Positions 14,204-22,450 of a DNA stretch of 28,883 bases are shown one piece after another. The notes beneath the pieces are model-generated. The model was given only the letters and a program-made list of their open reading frames with translations. It did not search any database and was not told the DNA's origin. Source of the stretch: CAYJPK01 sp964372035 (GTDB lineage Bacteria > Desulfobacterota > Desulfovibrionia > Desulfovibrionales > Desulfovibrionaceae). The stretch covers positions 1 through 28,883 of the forward strand of contig CAYJPK010000024.1 of assembly GCA_964372035.1 (NCBI GenBank), in the 5' to 3' direction. The first letter of the stretch is position 1. Each line of letters begins with the position of its first letter. Position numbers and translations under genes: made by a program.

Positions 14204-15799
14204 TTATGCTTTGGCTAAAATTTCTTTGAAATATTTAATTTTGTTTTGTTTCGCAGTAGATATTTTATGCTCTAAAAAGTTTTTAAATTTCTCTGTTTCA
14301 GTAAATAAATCTTCCTCACTGCTGTTGTTTTTTATTACATAATCACACATTAACATTTTTTCGTTTTGCTCGATATGCCACTTGTCTGTCATTTCAATTT
14401 TTTCTGTATTCCAATTTCTAGTTTTTTGTAATCTTGCATGGCGTAAGGAATCTTCACATTCTATACCAATAACAGATAAATTTTCAATTTTAGGTTTATG
14501 TTTAGTTTCAAACCATAAAGGTACTTCAGCAACCAATATTTCACTTTTTTCTTCTTCAAAAAAATTATTTAAATCATGCATTACTAGAGGATGAATATAT
14601 CTTTCAATTTCATTTTTCAAGTTACGTTCTTCAGACATTGCTTTTGCTAGAGCTATTTTATCTACCGCTTGACCTTCTTTAGTAAAGCGTCCTTGATAAT
14701 AGTGATTTAATACCTGCCAACCAGTTGCTCCGTATTCGTAAGTTCTGTTAACAGCCTCATCTGCGCTCCAAGTTTTTACTCCTAGATCACCCATATTTCT
14801 TGTAAATTTTGATTTCCCACTACCCGCACAACCAGTTACTACAATTTTTTCATTATAGTTTCCAGTTGAAAGGCATTCAAGAAAATCATTAGGGACTTCT
14901 TGATTGAATTTCATTTCTTTACCATTTGTGGGATGAATAAAAATTAATTCATGTGCGTGAAGCATTTGCCGAGGAGCTCTTGAAGCTATTTGTGGTCCAG
15001 AGTACAGTGAATCCCCTAATAATGGAAAGCCTAATTCTGATAAGTGTACTCTAATTTGATGTGTTCGACCAGTATGAAGTTGAACATCGACTAAGCTAAA
15101 GTTTTTTTCATTGTCGTATAAAACTCTTTTCCAAGAACTATGAGCGTCACGACCATTTTTAGTCACAGCCATTTTTATTTTATTTGTTGGGTGCCTGCCG
15201 ATATTAAAAAAACAATCTCCTTCTTCAGGTATTATTCCATTCACGATTGCAAAATATCTTTTATGAACATTTCTTTCAGCAAACTCATTGCTAAGTTTCA
15301 ATCTAGTGATTTCGTTTTTAGCAATAATTATCAATCCGCTAGTGTCCTTATCTAGTCTATGGACAATGCCAGGTCTTAAGCCCTCTTGAAGTTTTAATTC
15401 TGGGCAAATATTAAGTACTCGCTGAACCAAGGTATTAGACATACAGCTTGGCGCTGGGTGAACTGTCAAATATGGAGATTTATTAATTACAAGCAAGTCT
15501 GAATCTTCATATACTATATCAAGCTCACCTTCCTCAGGGCTTAGTTCAGTGCATTCTTTTATAATTGTAAAAATAATTTTTTGATCTCGATTCACTTTAT
15601 AAGCTGGTTCTTTACATAATACATCGTCTACAGTACATTTACCATCAATAATAAGTTTTTTAATTTTTTCACGTGAAATTTCACCATTCAAAAATTCACT
15701 TATAAGCTTATCTAATCTAGCCTTACGTTCTGTACATGAAAATTCGATTGCCTTTTCTGTGCAACCTATGTTATTATCTATTTCGTCTAGTTCTAACAC
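14204..15799 (-). CDS. rluD-coaE: Fusion of RluD-type 23S rRNA pseudouridine synthase and dephospho-CoA kinase
   Basis: One 531-residue frame joins two enzymes. The N-terminal part has an S4 RNA-binding domain (about 27-85) and the RluA-family pseudouridine synthase domain (about 95-305) with GIVHRLDKDTSG, catalytic Asp150, and LHTGRTHQIRVHLSELGFPL. The C-terminal part (about 316-510) is CoaE, the ATP-dependent last step of coenzyme A synthesis: P-loop VVTGCAGSGKS with Lys329, TWSADEAVNR, GWQVLNHYYQGRFTKEG, IERYIHPLVM, VAEVPLWFE and the lid ARLQKTRNW, then the adenine-end CDYVIKN. The start is GTG at 15799 with AGAGG 6 nt upstream. The two domains are joined by a short linker, without a stop or internal start needed. 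I recall such fusions in Desulfovibrionales but could not check. The terminator at 14159-14195 follows. Confidence 0.93.
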   Translation of the reverse strand: MLELDEIDNNIGCTEKAIEFSCTERKARLDKLISEFLNGEISREKIKKLIIDGKCTVDDVLCKEPAYKVNRDQKIIFTIIKECTELSPEEGELDIVYEDSDLLVINKSPYLTVHPAPSCMSNTLVQRVLNICPELKLQEGLRPGIVHRLDKDTSGLIIIAKNEITRLKLSNEFAERNVHKRYFAIVNGIIPEEGDCFFNIGRHPTNKIKMAVTKNGRDAHSSWKRVLYDNEKNFSLVDVQLHTGRTHQIRVHLSELGFPLLGDSLYSGPQIASRAPRQMLHAHELIFIHPTNGKEMKFNQEVPNDFLECLSTGNYNEKIVVTGCAGSGKSKFTRNMGDLGVKTWSADEAVNRTYEYGATGWQVLNHYYQGRFTKEGQAVDKIALAKAMSEERNLKNEIERYIHPLVMHDLNNFFEEEKSEILVAEVPLWFETKHKPKIENLSVIGIECEDSLRHARLQKTRNWNTEKIEMTDKWHIEQNEKMLMCDYVIKNNSSEEDLFTETEKFKNFLEHKISTAKQNKIKYFKEILAKA

Positions 15800-15820
15800 G
15801 TTAACCTCTGGAGTTTTAGT

Positions 15821-16225
15821 ATGTATACTGAAATTAAAAAGTTTTTAAATGAAAATGATACTCTTGCAAAAAGTTTTGGCATTGAAATCACAAGTATTTC
15901 CGAAAATAGTGCAACCGCAATCATGCCATATGACGAACGACATAAAAATGCTAATAATGTTTTACATGGTGCTGCAAGTTTTGCTATTGCTGATTTAGCA
16001 TTTGCGGCAGTAGTTTCTGCAAACAAAATTATTACTCCAACCTTATCTGCTAACATAACTTATCCAGCTGCTGGAACAAAGGGCCCTATTACAGCACAAG
16101 CAATTGCAATAGCCAGTTCCCACAAAATTATTATGTTAGAAGTAAAAGTTTACGATGGTAATGATAACCTAGTCGCAATTTATACTGCTATAGGTTATCG
16201 CACTTCAAAAACTTTACCAATATAA
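15821..16225 (+). CDS. PaaI-family hotdog-fold thioesterase
   Basis: This 134-residue protein has the hotdog thioesterase motif NVLHGAASFAIADLAFA, with His49 and Asp58 in the catalytic positions, followed by SANITYPAAGTKGPITAQAI. These proteins form tetramers that hydrolyse acyl-CoA, often phenylacetyl- or hydroxyphenylacetyl-CoA. No phenylacetate genes are nearby, so the substrate here is open. The ATG is preceded by TGGAG about 8 nt upstream. It diverges from the rluD-coaE gene with just 21 bp between start codons, so its promoter must lie inside that gene. No clear terminator follows. Confidence 0.88.
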   Translation: MYTEIKKFLNENDTLAKSFGIEITSISENSATAIMPYDERHKNANNVLHGAASFAIADLAFAAVVSANKIITPTLSANITYPAAGTKGPITAQAIAIASSHKIIMLEVKVYDGNDNLVAIYTAIGYRTSKTLPI

Positions 16226-16374
16226 CATTTTTTGTTTTCTGTTATCAGGATAAGCATAATTTTTTTAAACTAAAAATATTTTTTGTTTGATATTTTATGG
16301 GTTAAAGTTTTTCATGTTTATTACATTTAGCATATTTTAAGGTTTTTAATCTAATTCAAAATAACTAATATAAA

Positions 16375-16391
16375 TTATTACGTCGTAATAA
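16375..16391. repeat. 17-bp palindrome past the 3' end of rsmB
   Basis: TTATTACGTCGTAATAA is a perfect 8-bp inverted repeat about one central base. It lies 6 bp past the rsmB stop and 149 bp past the thioesterase stop, between converging genes. There is no T-run of terminator type. It looks more like a protein-binding site. Confidence 0.4.
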
Positions 16392-16397
16392 CATTAT

Positions 16398-17741
16398 TTA
16401 ATTTTTTGTAATTACTGCACCAAACAAAATATCATCGCCATATTTATCTACGTTTGTATATGTTTGTATTTCAAGCGTCGCATTTTTGTTATAATCTTTT
16501 AAAAATGTCTCAATTTGATTTTCATTTTCAGCTTTGTTCAATGTGCATGTCAGATAAACTAATCGCCCTCCTGATGCAAGTTTTTCCCATGCATCTTCAA
16601 GTATCTGCCTTTGAATTTTTGTCAAATTCTCTATGAGAGTTGATTTTTTATTTAACTTAGCGTCAGGTCTACGGGATAAAGTTCCTAAGCCACTGCACGG
16701 TACGTCAAGTAAAATCGTTTTGGGTTCAAAATCTAATTTTATGCTTTGACTCGAACCTTGGATTAGTTCGGGTATAGAAATTTTAAGTCTTTTTAACTCA
16801 GCTGTTAAACTTTTGATTCTAGATTTATTTGGATCACTAGCAACTTTAACCACAAGACCGTTTTCAATCATAGCAGTACTTTTACCGCCACGACCAGCAC
16901 AAGCATCCCATACTGGGCTTGTCCATGATGAAATTTTCAAAGCTTGAAGTATATTTTGAGAACCTGCACCTTGCCACGACATAAGCCCTTGACCTATATA
17001 TTTTGGAATATAAGAAGGTGTTTGACCAGGCAAAAATCTTATTCCATCATCACATGCTAAAATGCCACCATCACCAATGATTTCATTTTTTAATTCAAGA
17101 TAATTATCAGTTAATTTATTCAATCTAACACATGGATATGGAGTTTTTGTTGAGGCTTCGGCATATGAGGTAGCCATTTCTAATCCATAATCGTTAATCC
17201 ATAAATCAATAATCCATTGAGGAATAGAATACAATAAAGATAATTTTTGAGCCTCGTCTTTAATATCTTTAGTATAATAAGAAATCTTTTTTTGATCTTC
17301 TGGTAACCTAGCTAAATTTCTAAGAACTGCGTTTGCTAAAGAAGCAAGTTTTTGTCCTGATAATTTCTTTATTGTAACAACAGCAGAATTAATACTTGCA
17401 TGATCAGGAATTTTATCTAGTAGCAAAATTTCGTAACTTGCCACAAGTAAAACCATATATATAATTTTTGGTAATGAGTCAGGAGCTTTCAAAAATTTAT
17501 TTAAAATGTGTCTGAGTGATATTTCATTTCGTAAGCACCCATAAGTTAATTCAGTACATAAGGAATTATCAATTTTTGATAATCTATTTATTACAATATT
17601 ATCCTGAACTATAGGAGCTAAAATTTGCTCCATAGCAGTCTGAACAGTTAAACCATTCATTTGTTCACGTTCATCATGCAATCTCAAAAGAACATAAGCG
17701 GCACGTTCTCTTGCTGTTCCAGTTTTAATAAATTTTTTCAT
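16398..17741 (-). CDS. rsmB: 16S rRNA (cytosine-C5) methyltransferase RsmB
   Basis: RsmB methylates C5 of a cytosine in 16S rRNA (C967 in E. coli) with S-adenosylmethionine. The 447 residues comprise an N-terminal NusB-like RNA-binding domain (about 10-150, with LTYGCLRNEISLRHILNKFL) and a C-terminal Rossmann methyltransferase. The cofactor loop is VWDACAGRGGKSTAMIENG. The two cysteines of this class are Cys349 in LLDVPCSGLGTLSRRPDAK and catalytic Cys399 in VYLTCTLNKAENE. The ATG has AAGGAA about 9 nt upstream. It lies 124 bp downstream of the regulator gene on the same strand and may have its own promoter. Confidence 0.94.
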   Translation of the reverse strand: MKKFIKTGTARERAAYVLLRLHDEREQMNGLTVQTAMEQILAPIVQDNIVINRLSKIDNSLCTELTYGCLRNEISLRHILNKFLKAPDSLPKIIYMVLLVASYEILLLDKIPDHASINSAVVTIKKLSGQKLASLANAVLRNLARLPEDQKKISYYTKDIKDEAQKLSLLYSIPQWIIDLWINDYGLEMATSYAEASTKTPYPCVRLNKLTDNYLELKNEIIGDGGILACDDGIRFLPGQTPSYIPKYIGQGLMSWQGAGSQNILQALKISSWTSPVWDACAGRGGKSTAMIENGLVVKVASDPNKSRIKSLTAELKRLKISIPELIQGSSQSIKLDFEPKTILLDVPCSGLGTLSRRPDAKLNKKSTLIENLTKIQRQILEDAWEKLASGGRLVYLTCTLNKAENENQIETFLKDYNKNATLEIQTYTNVDKYGDDILFGAVITKN

Positions 17742-17811
17742 TCAAGTAATTCCTTTTCATATAGTATGAAAATTTTTAAAAGGTAGAAAAGCAACTTTTC
17801 AAAATAAAAAA

Positions 17812-17828
17812 TAAAAAGAGGCTTTTTA
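17812..17828 (-). terminator. Possible weak terminator after the NtrC-type regulator gene
   Basis: TAAAAAG and CTTTTTA pair around a 3-nt loop. On the minus strand the stem is followed by ATTTTTTATTTT. The stem is short and almost all A-U, so it may be leaky and let transcription reach rsmB. Confidence 0.35.
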
Positions 17829-17865
17829 AAATAAGTAGTTTTTGCAGAATACAAAACTTTAAATT

Positions 17866-19248
17866 TTAATGTCCTGTAATTCCGTATTTTTTTAATTTAT
17901 ATTGTAATAAACTTTTTGAAAGGTTTAATAACTCAGCAGCTTTTACTTGCACAAAGTTTGAACGTACCAAAGCCCTCCTAATTAAGGCGGCTTCAATTTT
18001 TTCTAAAGTATCTGCTAAATCTAATTCAACAGGTAGTAAATCAACTGCACTTTTAAACTGTGAGTCTTCATCTCTAATTTCTGGGGGTAAATCATCCAAA
18101 GTTATAATTTCGCCTGTACCTAGAACTAAACATCTTTCTACAACATTTTGCAACTGACGAATATTGCCAGGCCATTCGTATCCAGTTAAATAGTTCAGGG
18201 CATCATTTGAAAATTGTTTCAACACAACACTGTTTTCACGTGAAACTTTTTCAGAAAAATGAGCTACAAGAGTAGATATATCTTCTCGTCTTTCTCGTAA
18301 AGGTGAGAGTTGTATGTTTATAACATTTAGGCGATAAAATAAATCTTCTCTAAAAGTCCCATCAGCAACTGCTTTAGATAAATCACGATTAGTTGCAGCA
18401 ACCATTCTTATATCAACTTCAATTTCTTCTGTTCCACCGACTCTTTCGAATTTGCGTTCTTGCAATACTCTAAGTAATTTTACTTGAAGCTCAGGTGAAA
18501 GTTCACCAACTTCATCTAAGAACAAGGTCCCATTGTCAGCTTGTTCAAAACGCCCTCTTCGCATAGCTGTTGCACCTGTAAAAGAACCTCGTTCGTGACC
18601 GAATAATTCACTTTCAAGAACTCCAGGATTTAAAGCCATACAGTTAACAGTAACAAAAGCACCGCCTCGGCGTGGGGAAGCAAAATGTATAGCCTTTGCT
18701 ACTAATTCTTTACCAGTACCGGATTCACCTGTAATTAATACAGTTGACTTAGTTGGTGCAGCTTGATCGACTAAAGACATTGTGTCCCTAATTGCTTTGC
18801 TTGTACCAATGATTTGATGTTTACCATATCTTTCTTCTAAGTTTTCCTGCAAAACACGGTATTTGCGCTGAGCACTAGCAAGTTTAACAGCACTTGACAC
18901 GGAAAGTAAGAGCTCGTCGTTTGAAAAAGGTTTAGTTATATAGTTAAAAGCCCCGTATTTCATAGACTCAACAGCACCTTCAATTGAACCAAAAGCAGTC
19001 ATTATTAGAACTGGAATATGTGGTTGAGTTTGCTTTACATGAGAAAGAATATCTTGCCCTGTAACTTTAGGCATTTTCATATCTGTTACAACAACATCTA
19101 CTTCAGAATCAGATAAGAAAGTTAACGCTAACTCAGAATCGTTTAAAGCTGTTACTTTATAACCAGCGTCAGTAAGAAGAGTTTCTAACACTAAAAGGTA
19201 GTTTTTTTCATCATCAACTATAAGTATGTGAGCATCATTTTCAGTCAT
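17866..19248 (-). CDS. NtrC-family sigma-54-dependent response regulator
   Basis: This 460-residue activator has a receiver domain (1-120; acidic pocket Asp12-Asp13, phospho-acceptor Asp56 in VVVTDMKMP, Lys106 in YITKPFS), then an AAA+ domain (about 145-380). Walker A is GESGTGKE with Lys180, and Walker B is TLFLDEVGEL with Asp245-Glu246. The sigma-54 contact loop reads GSFTGA at 221-226, where GAFTGA is usual. A Fis-type helix-turn-helix closes the protein (LIRRALVRSNFVQVKAAELL). The ATG lies one base after the kinase stop and has GAGGA inside the kinase gene, so the pair is translationally coupled. RpoN, which this class needs, is at 22451-23866. Target genes are not evident; no convincing sigma-54 promoter was found in the window. 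Confidence 0.94.
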   Translation of the reverse strand: MTENDAHILIVDDEKNYLLVLETLLTDAGYKVTALNDSELALTFLSDSEVDVVVTDMKMPKVTGQDILSHVKQTQPHIPVLIMTAFGSIEGAVESMKYGAFNYITKPFSNDELLLSVSSAVKLASAQRKYRVLQENLEERYGKHQIIGTSKAIRDTMSLVDQAAPTKSTVLITGESGTGKELVAKAIHFASPRRGGAFVTVNCMALNPGVLESELFGHERGSFTGATAMRRGRFEQADNGTLFLDEVGELSPELQVKLLRVLQERKFERVGGTEEIEVDIRMVAATNRDLSKAVADGTFREDLFYRLNVINIQLSPLRERREDISTLVAHFSEKVSRENSVVLKQFSNDALNYLTGYEWPGNIRQLQNVVERCLVLGTGEIITLDDLPPEIRDEDSQFKSAVDLLPVELDLADTLEKIEAALIRRALVRSNFVQVKAAELLNLSKSLLQYKLKKYGITGH

Positions 19249-19249
19249 T

Positions 19250-20704
19250 TTAATCCTCAATATTATTTATGTTTATTGATGGTATAATGAAACTAACAGT
19301 TGCTCCAATACCATCGTCGTTATTTTTTAACTTTATTTGTCCATTATGACTAGCGAGAATAGTGCTTACAATTGGCAAACCTAATCCTGTTCCGTTATCT
19401 TTAGTTGTAAAAAATGGATCAAGTACACTATCAATTATTTCTGCACCAAAACCAGAACCTGAATCTTGAAAATCAAGATTAACATACCCGTTAAAGTTAT
19501 GTCCATAAATTTTAATATATTTATCCTGTGCTTTTAAGTCAAATGCTTGAATCGAGTTTGAAATCACATTATAAATAGCTCTGTATAAGAGATCTTTATC
19601 TCCACTCACAAACAATTCAGAATCTAGATTTACTTGAACAATAATATTTTTATTACTTATTTCGCTTTCTAAAAATCCAACAACAAGTTCTATAGTTTTA
19701 GCTAAATCGACATTTTGCTGTTTTGGCAATCTTGGTCTAGCATAATCCAAAAAATCATTAACTGTACGGCTAAGTCGGCAACTTTCATCGTAAATTGCTG
19801 ATAATATGCGTTTATCTTCAGCGCTTGATCGTTTAAGGAGTAGTTCAGAGCTTGACCTAATAATCCCGAGAGGGTTTCTAACTTCATGTGCAATACTTGA
19901 GATAACACGTCCCATGCTTGCTAATCTTTCATTTTGGTTAAGTTCAGCCTCAAGTTTACGTGTTCTAATCATTCGTTCAGATAGAATAGTTTCAGCTCTA
20001 CCGATAAAAAACTGCAAGATAGCATAAAGAACAAAAGACGAGCCAACACAAGTTAAAAGGATAATCCATTGGAACCTAATGGCAGTTTCATAGTCTTTTG
20101 TAATATCTTGAGTTAATTCAAGTACTCCAAGTACAGCATCATTCTCTTCATTACTAGAGTAAGATGGGTCGGCAATTTGGAGAGGATATACAGTGTGTAA
20201 TAAAAAGCTTTTATCAGGCAGATTGTATCCAAATAGAGCTTTTAAATGAGATATTTCTCCCTCAATTTCAAATAAAGGGTTGCCAGATTTAAAAACACTT
20301 TCAATTGATTCAGGAGCTTTATTTTCTTGTCCTACATCATTTTTATCAAGTGAAAAAGCAATCGTCTTAACTTGATCGTAAATTTTTAATTTATAAACAT
20401 TCTGTCCTACAATAGATGCATTAACTACTTCTTCTAAACGAGTATACTGCGCTGGATGTTGAAGTGCAATTCGACCATATGCAAGGTAAGTTGGTAAAGT
20501 AAATCTACGATATATTTGCTGATTTAAATTTTCAGCGATAAACTTAGAGTATTCTTTTTGTCGACTAAGTAGAGTTTCATTAGCTGTTTGACCGATAAAA
20601 AAGGCGAGTCCAATACTTGAAACTAAAATCAAAAATAGCGATATAAAAGACAAAAAACGTGTAAGTCTAAATGGTAATTCCATTGCGTCAACTTTATTCT
20701 TCAA
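19250..20704 (-). CDS. Membrane sensor histidine kinase, NtrB/AtoS-like
   Basis: This 484-residue kinase has one transmembrane helix near residues 17-38, an extracytoplasmic sensor of about 170 residues, and a second helix near 211-234. A coiled linker precedes the HisKA domain with phospho-acceptor His273 in SIAHEVRNPLGI. The ATPase domain shows N-box Asn379/Asn383 (NVISNSIQAF), G1 DSGSGFG (414-420), F-box LDPFFTTK, and G2 GTGLGL (438-443). It should phosphorylate the regulator that follows. The start is TTG: AGGAG, overlapping the alr stop, sits 6 nt upstream, while the in-frame ATG seven codons later lacks a ribosome site. The signal it senses is unknown; the extracytoplasmic domain has no motif I recognise. 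Confidence 0.93.
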   Translation of the reverse strand: MKNKVDAMELPFRLTRFLSFISLFLILVSSIGLAFFIGQTANETLLSRQKEYSKFIAENLNQQIYRRFTLPTYLAYGRIALQHPAQYTRLEEVVNASIVGQNVYKLKIYDQVKTIAFSLDKNDVGQENKAPESIESVFKSGNPLFEIEGEISHLKALFGYNLPDKSFLLHTVYPLQIADPSYSSNEENDAVLGVLELTQDITKDYETAIRFQWIILLTCVGSSFVLYAILQFFIGRAETILSERMIRTRKLEAELNQNERLASMGRVISSIAHEVRNPLGIIRSSSELLLKRSSAEDKRILSAIYDESCRLSRTVNDFLDYARPRLPKQQNVDLAKTIELVVGFLESEISNKNIIVQVNLDSELFVSGDKDLLYRAIYNVISNSIQAFDLKAQDKYIKIYGHNFNGYVNLDFQDSGSGFGAEIIDSVLDPFFTTKDNGTGLGLPIVSTILASHNGQIKLKNNDDGIGATVSFIIPSININNIED

Positions 20705-20713
20705 GGTAAGCTC

Positions 20714-21847
20714 CTAAAAATACAAACGTGGAACACGATTCGATATTTGTGATAAGATTTCATAGCTAATAGTTTTCGAGTTTTTAGCAAAATCCTCAGC
20801 AGTTGGGCATAGCTTACCAAAGCTTTGCTTGTCGCCAAATATAATCACTTCATCATATATTGTCACATTAGGAATATGGCTAACATCTATCATGCACATG
20901 TCCATGCAAATTGACCCTACAATTGGGGCAAGACAATTATGAATTAAGACATTTGATCCAGTAGCATCTCTTCGCAAGCCGTCAGCATAGCCAAATGGAA
21001 TAACAGCAATTTTTGAGTTGTTTTTGCAGATGTGCTTACCTCCGTAAGAAATCCAACTACTAATTGGCATGTCTTTAAGAGAAATAATCTTGCTTTTGAC
21101 TGTCATAGCAGGCTGAAGATCAATATTACTGTAAAAAGAGGCTAAGCTTTGACTAGGGAAATATCCATACATTCCAATACCCAAGCGAACCATATTATAG
21201 CGAGCATTTATATATGATAAAGTTGCACCCGATGAACTAGCATGAATTAGTTTAGGACAAAGCTCTAAATTTTTAAGCTGCCTAATAGAATTATCAAAAA
21301 AAGCAATTTGCGAATTTGTATAGTTGAGCTCTTTTTCTTCCAGTGTATCAGGACATGAAAAATGAGTGAACAAACCTTCCACAAAAATATTAGAATGATT
21401 TTTTAATTCTTTTAAAGCAGCAATTAAACTCTCACCATTAAAACCTAATCTGCCAAGACCAGTATCAACTTTAAGATGAATAGTTAATTTCTCATTGTCA
21501 GATATTTTTCCAAGCAAGAGCTTTAAGTAGTGCATGTCAAAAATAGTAAGGGTAATATTGTTTTTTAATACTACATCTATAAAATAAAGATCTACAAAGC
21601 CAAAAACTAAAATTGGAGCTTTAATATTAGCATTACGAAGTTCTAAAGCCTCATCTAAACTTGCAACACCAAGGTAAGAGCAGCCAGCCTCAAGTGCAGC
21701 AATAGAACATTCAACAGCTCCGTGACCATAAGCATTAGCTTTGACAACAGCCAGTGCTTTTACATCAACGTCAGTAAGAAGAGATGAAATATTTTTTTTA
21801 AGCGCACTAAGATTAATGCTCGCTTCAATTGGGCGAGATAAGGACAT
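20714..21847 (-). CDS. alr: Alanine racemase
   Basis: Alr interconverts L- and D-alanine for peptidoglycan, using pyridoxal phosphate. The 377-residue length is normal. PLP lysine Lys36 is in ALAVVKANAYGHG, and the second catalytic base Tyr268 is in SWISYGGKH. Further family markers are HLKVDTGLGRLGF, VEGLFTHFSC, MVRLGIGMYGYFPS and IPFGYADGLRRD. GGAG lies about 9 nt before the ATG. It is the first gene of an alr-kinase-regulator run whose genes abut (9 bp, then 1 bp). That arrangement makes the two-component pair dependent on alr transcription, although nothing shows a functional link. Confidence 0.96.
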   Translation of the reverse strand: MSLSRPIEASINLSALKKNISSLLTDVDVKALAVVKANAYGHGAVECSIAALEAGCSYLGVASLDEALELRNANIKAPILVFGFVDLYFIDVVLKNNITLTIFDMHYLKLLLGKISDNEKLTIHLKVDTGLGRLGFNGESLIAALKELKNHSNIFVEGLFTHFSCPDTLEEKELNYTNSQIAFFDNSIRQLKNLELCPKLIHASSSGATLSYINARYNMVRLGIGMYGYFPSQSLASFYSNIDLQPAMTVKSKIISLKDMPISSWISYGGKHICKNNSKIAVIPFGYADGLRRDATGSNVLIHNCLAPIVGSICMDMCMIDVSHIPNVTIYDEVIIFGDKQSFGKLCPTAEDFAKNSKTISYEILSQISNRVPRLYF

Positions 21848-21908
21848 AAATTAAAACTCCGAAAGATATAAAACCAAAAAAAATGTTCAAATAGTGTTTG
21901 GTTAAAAT

Positions 21909-21938
21909 AATATAAAATAAAAAAATTATGCTGTCCAA
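21909..21938 (-). promoter_or_regulatory. Possible promoter of the alr operon
   Basis: On the minus strand, TTGGAC, an 18-nt spacer and TATATT lie about 62-90 bp before the alr start. The region is extremely AT-rich, so the -10 alone means little; the -35 is the better half. Confidence 0.35.
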
Positions 21939-21969
21939 TAGAAAAATTACAAAAAAGGAAAATAAATGC

Positions 21970-21998
21970 TTGCCTTTTGTGAAAAAAGGGTTTATGTA
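21970..21998 (+). promoter_or_regulatory. Possible promoter of rpmB
   Basis: TTGCCT, 17 nt and TATGTA precede rpmB by about 40 bp. Both hexamers are imperfect. It is the best-spaced pair I saw ahead of this ribosomal gene. Confidence 0.3.
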
Positions 21999-22038
21999 AG
22001 TAAGTTCTAGCATAAAGAATACCTAGTTGGAGGATGAT

Positions 22039-22245
22039 ATGTCCAAAGAATGTGCAATGTGTGGTAAAAAACCACAAGTTGGAAATTTGGTTAGCCACTC
22101 AAATATTAAAACAAAACGTCGTTTTAATCCTAATTTGCAAACAGTAAGACACCAGTTTGCAAATGGTGAAGTTCGCTCTATTAGAGTGTGCACAAGATGT
22201 ATTCGCACTGGTTTAGTTACTAAGCCTGTTGTGAAAAACGTATAA
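22039..22245 (+). CDS. rpmB: 50S ribosomal protein L28
   Basis: This 68-residue basic protein is L28, part of the large ribosomal subunit. Typical wording is CAMCGKKPQVGNLVSHSNIK, KRRFNPNLQTVRHQF and RSIRVCTRCIRTGL. Cys5, Cys8, Cys51 and Cys54 form a zinc ribbon, so this is the zinc-binding (C+) form; zinc-free paralogues induced by zinc starvation lack these cysteines. The ATG at 22039 has TGGAGGA upstream. A TTG at 22027 is in frame but would begin inside that ribosome site. It stands alone with its own terminator, diverging from alr. Confidence 0.97.
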   Translation: MSKECAMCGKKPQVGNLVSHSNIKTKRRFNPNLQTVRHQFANGEVRSIRVCTRCIRTGLVTKPVVKNV

Positions 22246-22266
22246 TTATCATTAAAATTTTAAGCA

Positions 22267-22303
22267 TAAAAAAAGGTTGGTTTTAAAATCAACCTTTTTT
22301 TTT
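22267..22303 (+). terminator. Intrinsic terminator of rpmB
   Basis: AAAAAAAGGTTG pairs with CAACCTTTTTTT, 12 bp, and the inner bases extend the stem through one G-T pair. A T-run follows directly. It starts 22 bp after the rpmB stop. Confidence 0.92.
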
Positions 22304-22450
22304 CATTTTATAATCCAGAAAGCTAGACTTATGCTTTTTGGATTATTTTTTTATAGGCATAAGATTTGCATAAAATACACTTGCATTATCTTAAAGAATA
22401 TGACATATTTAAATTGAAACAGAAATGTTATTTTAATTAGGTATGTGAAT

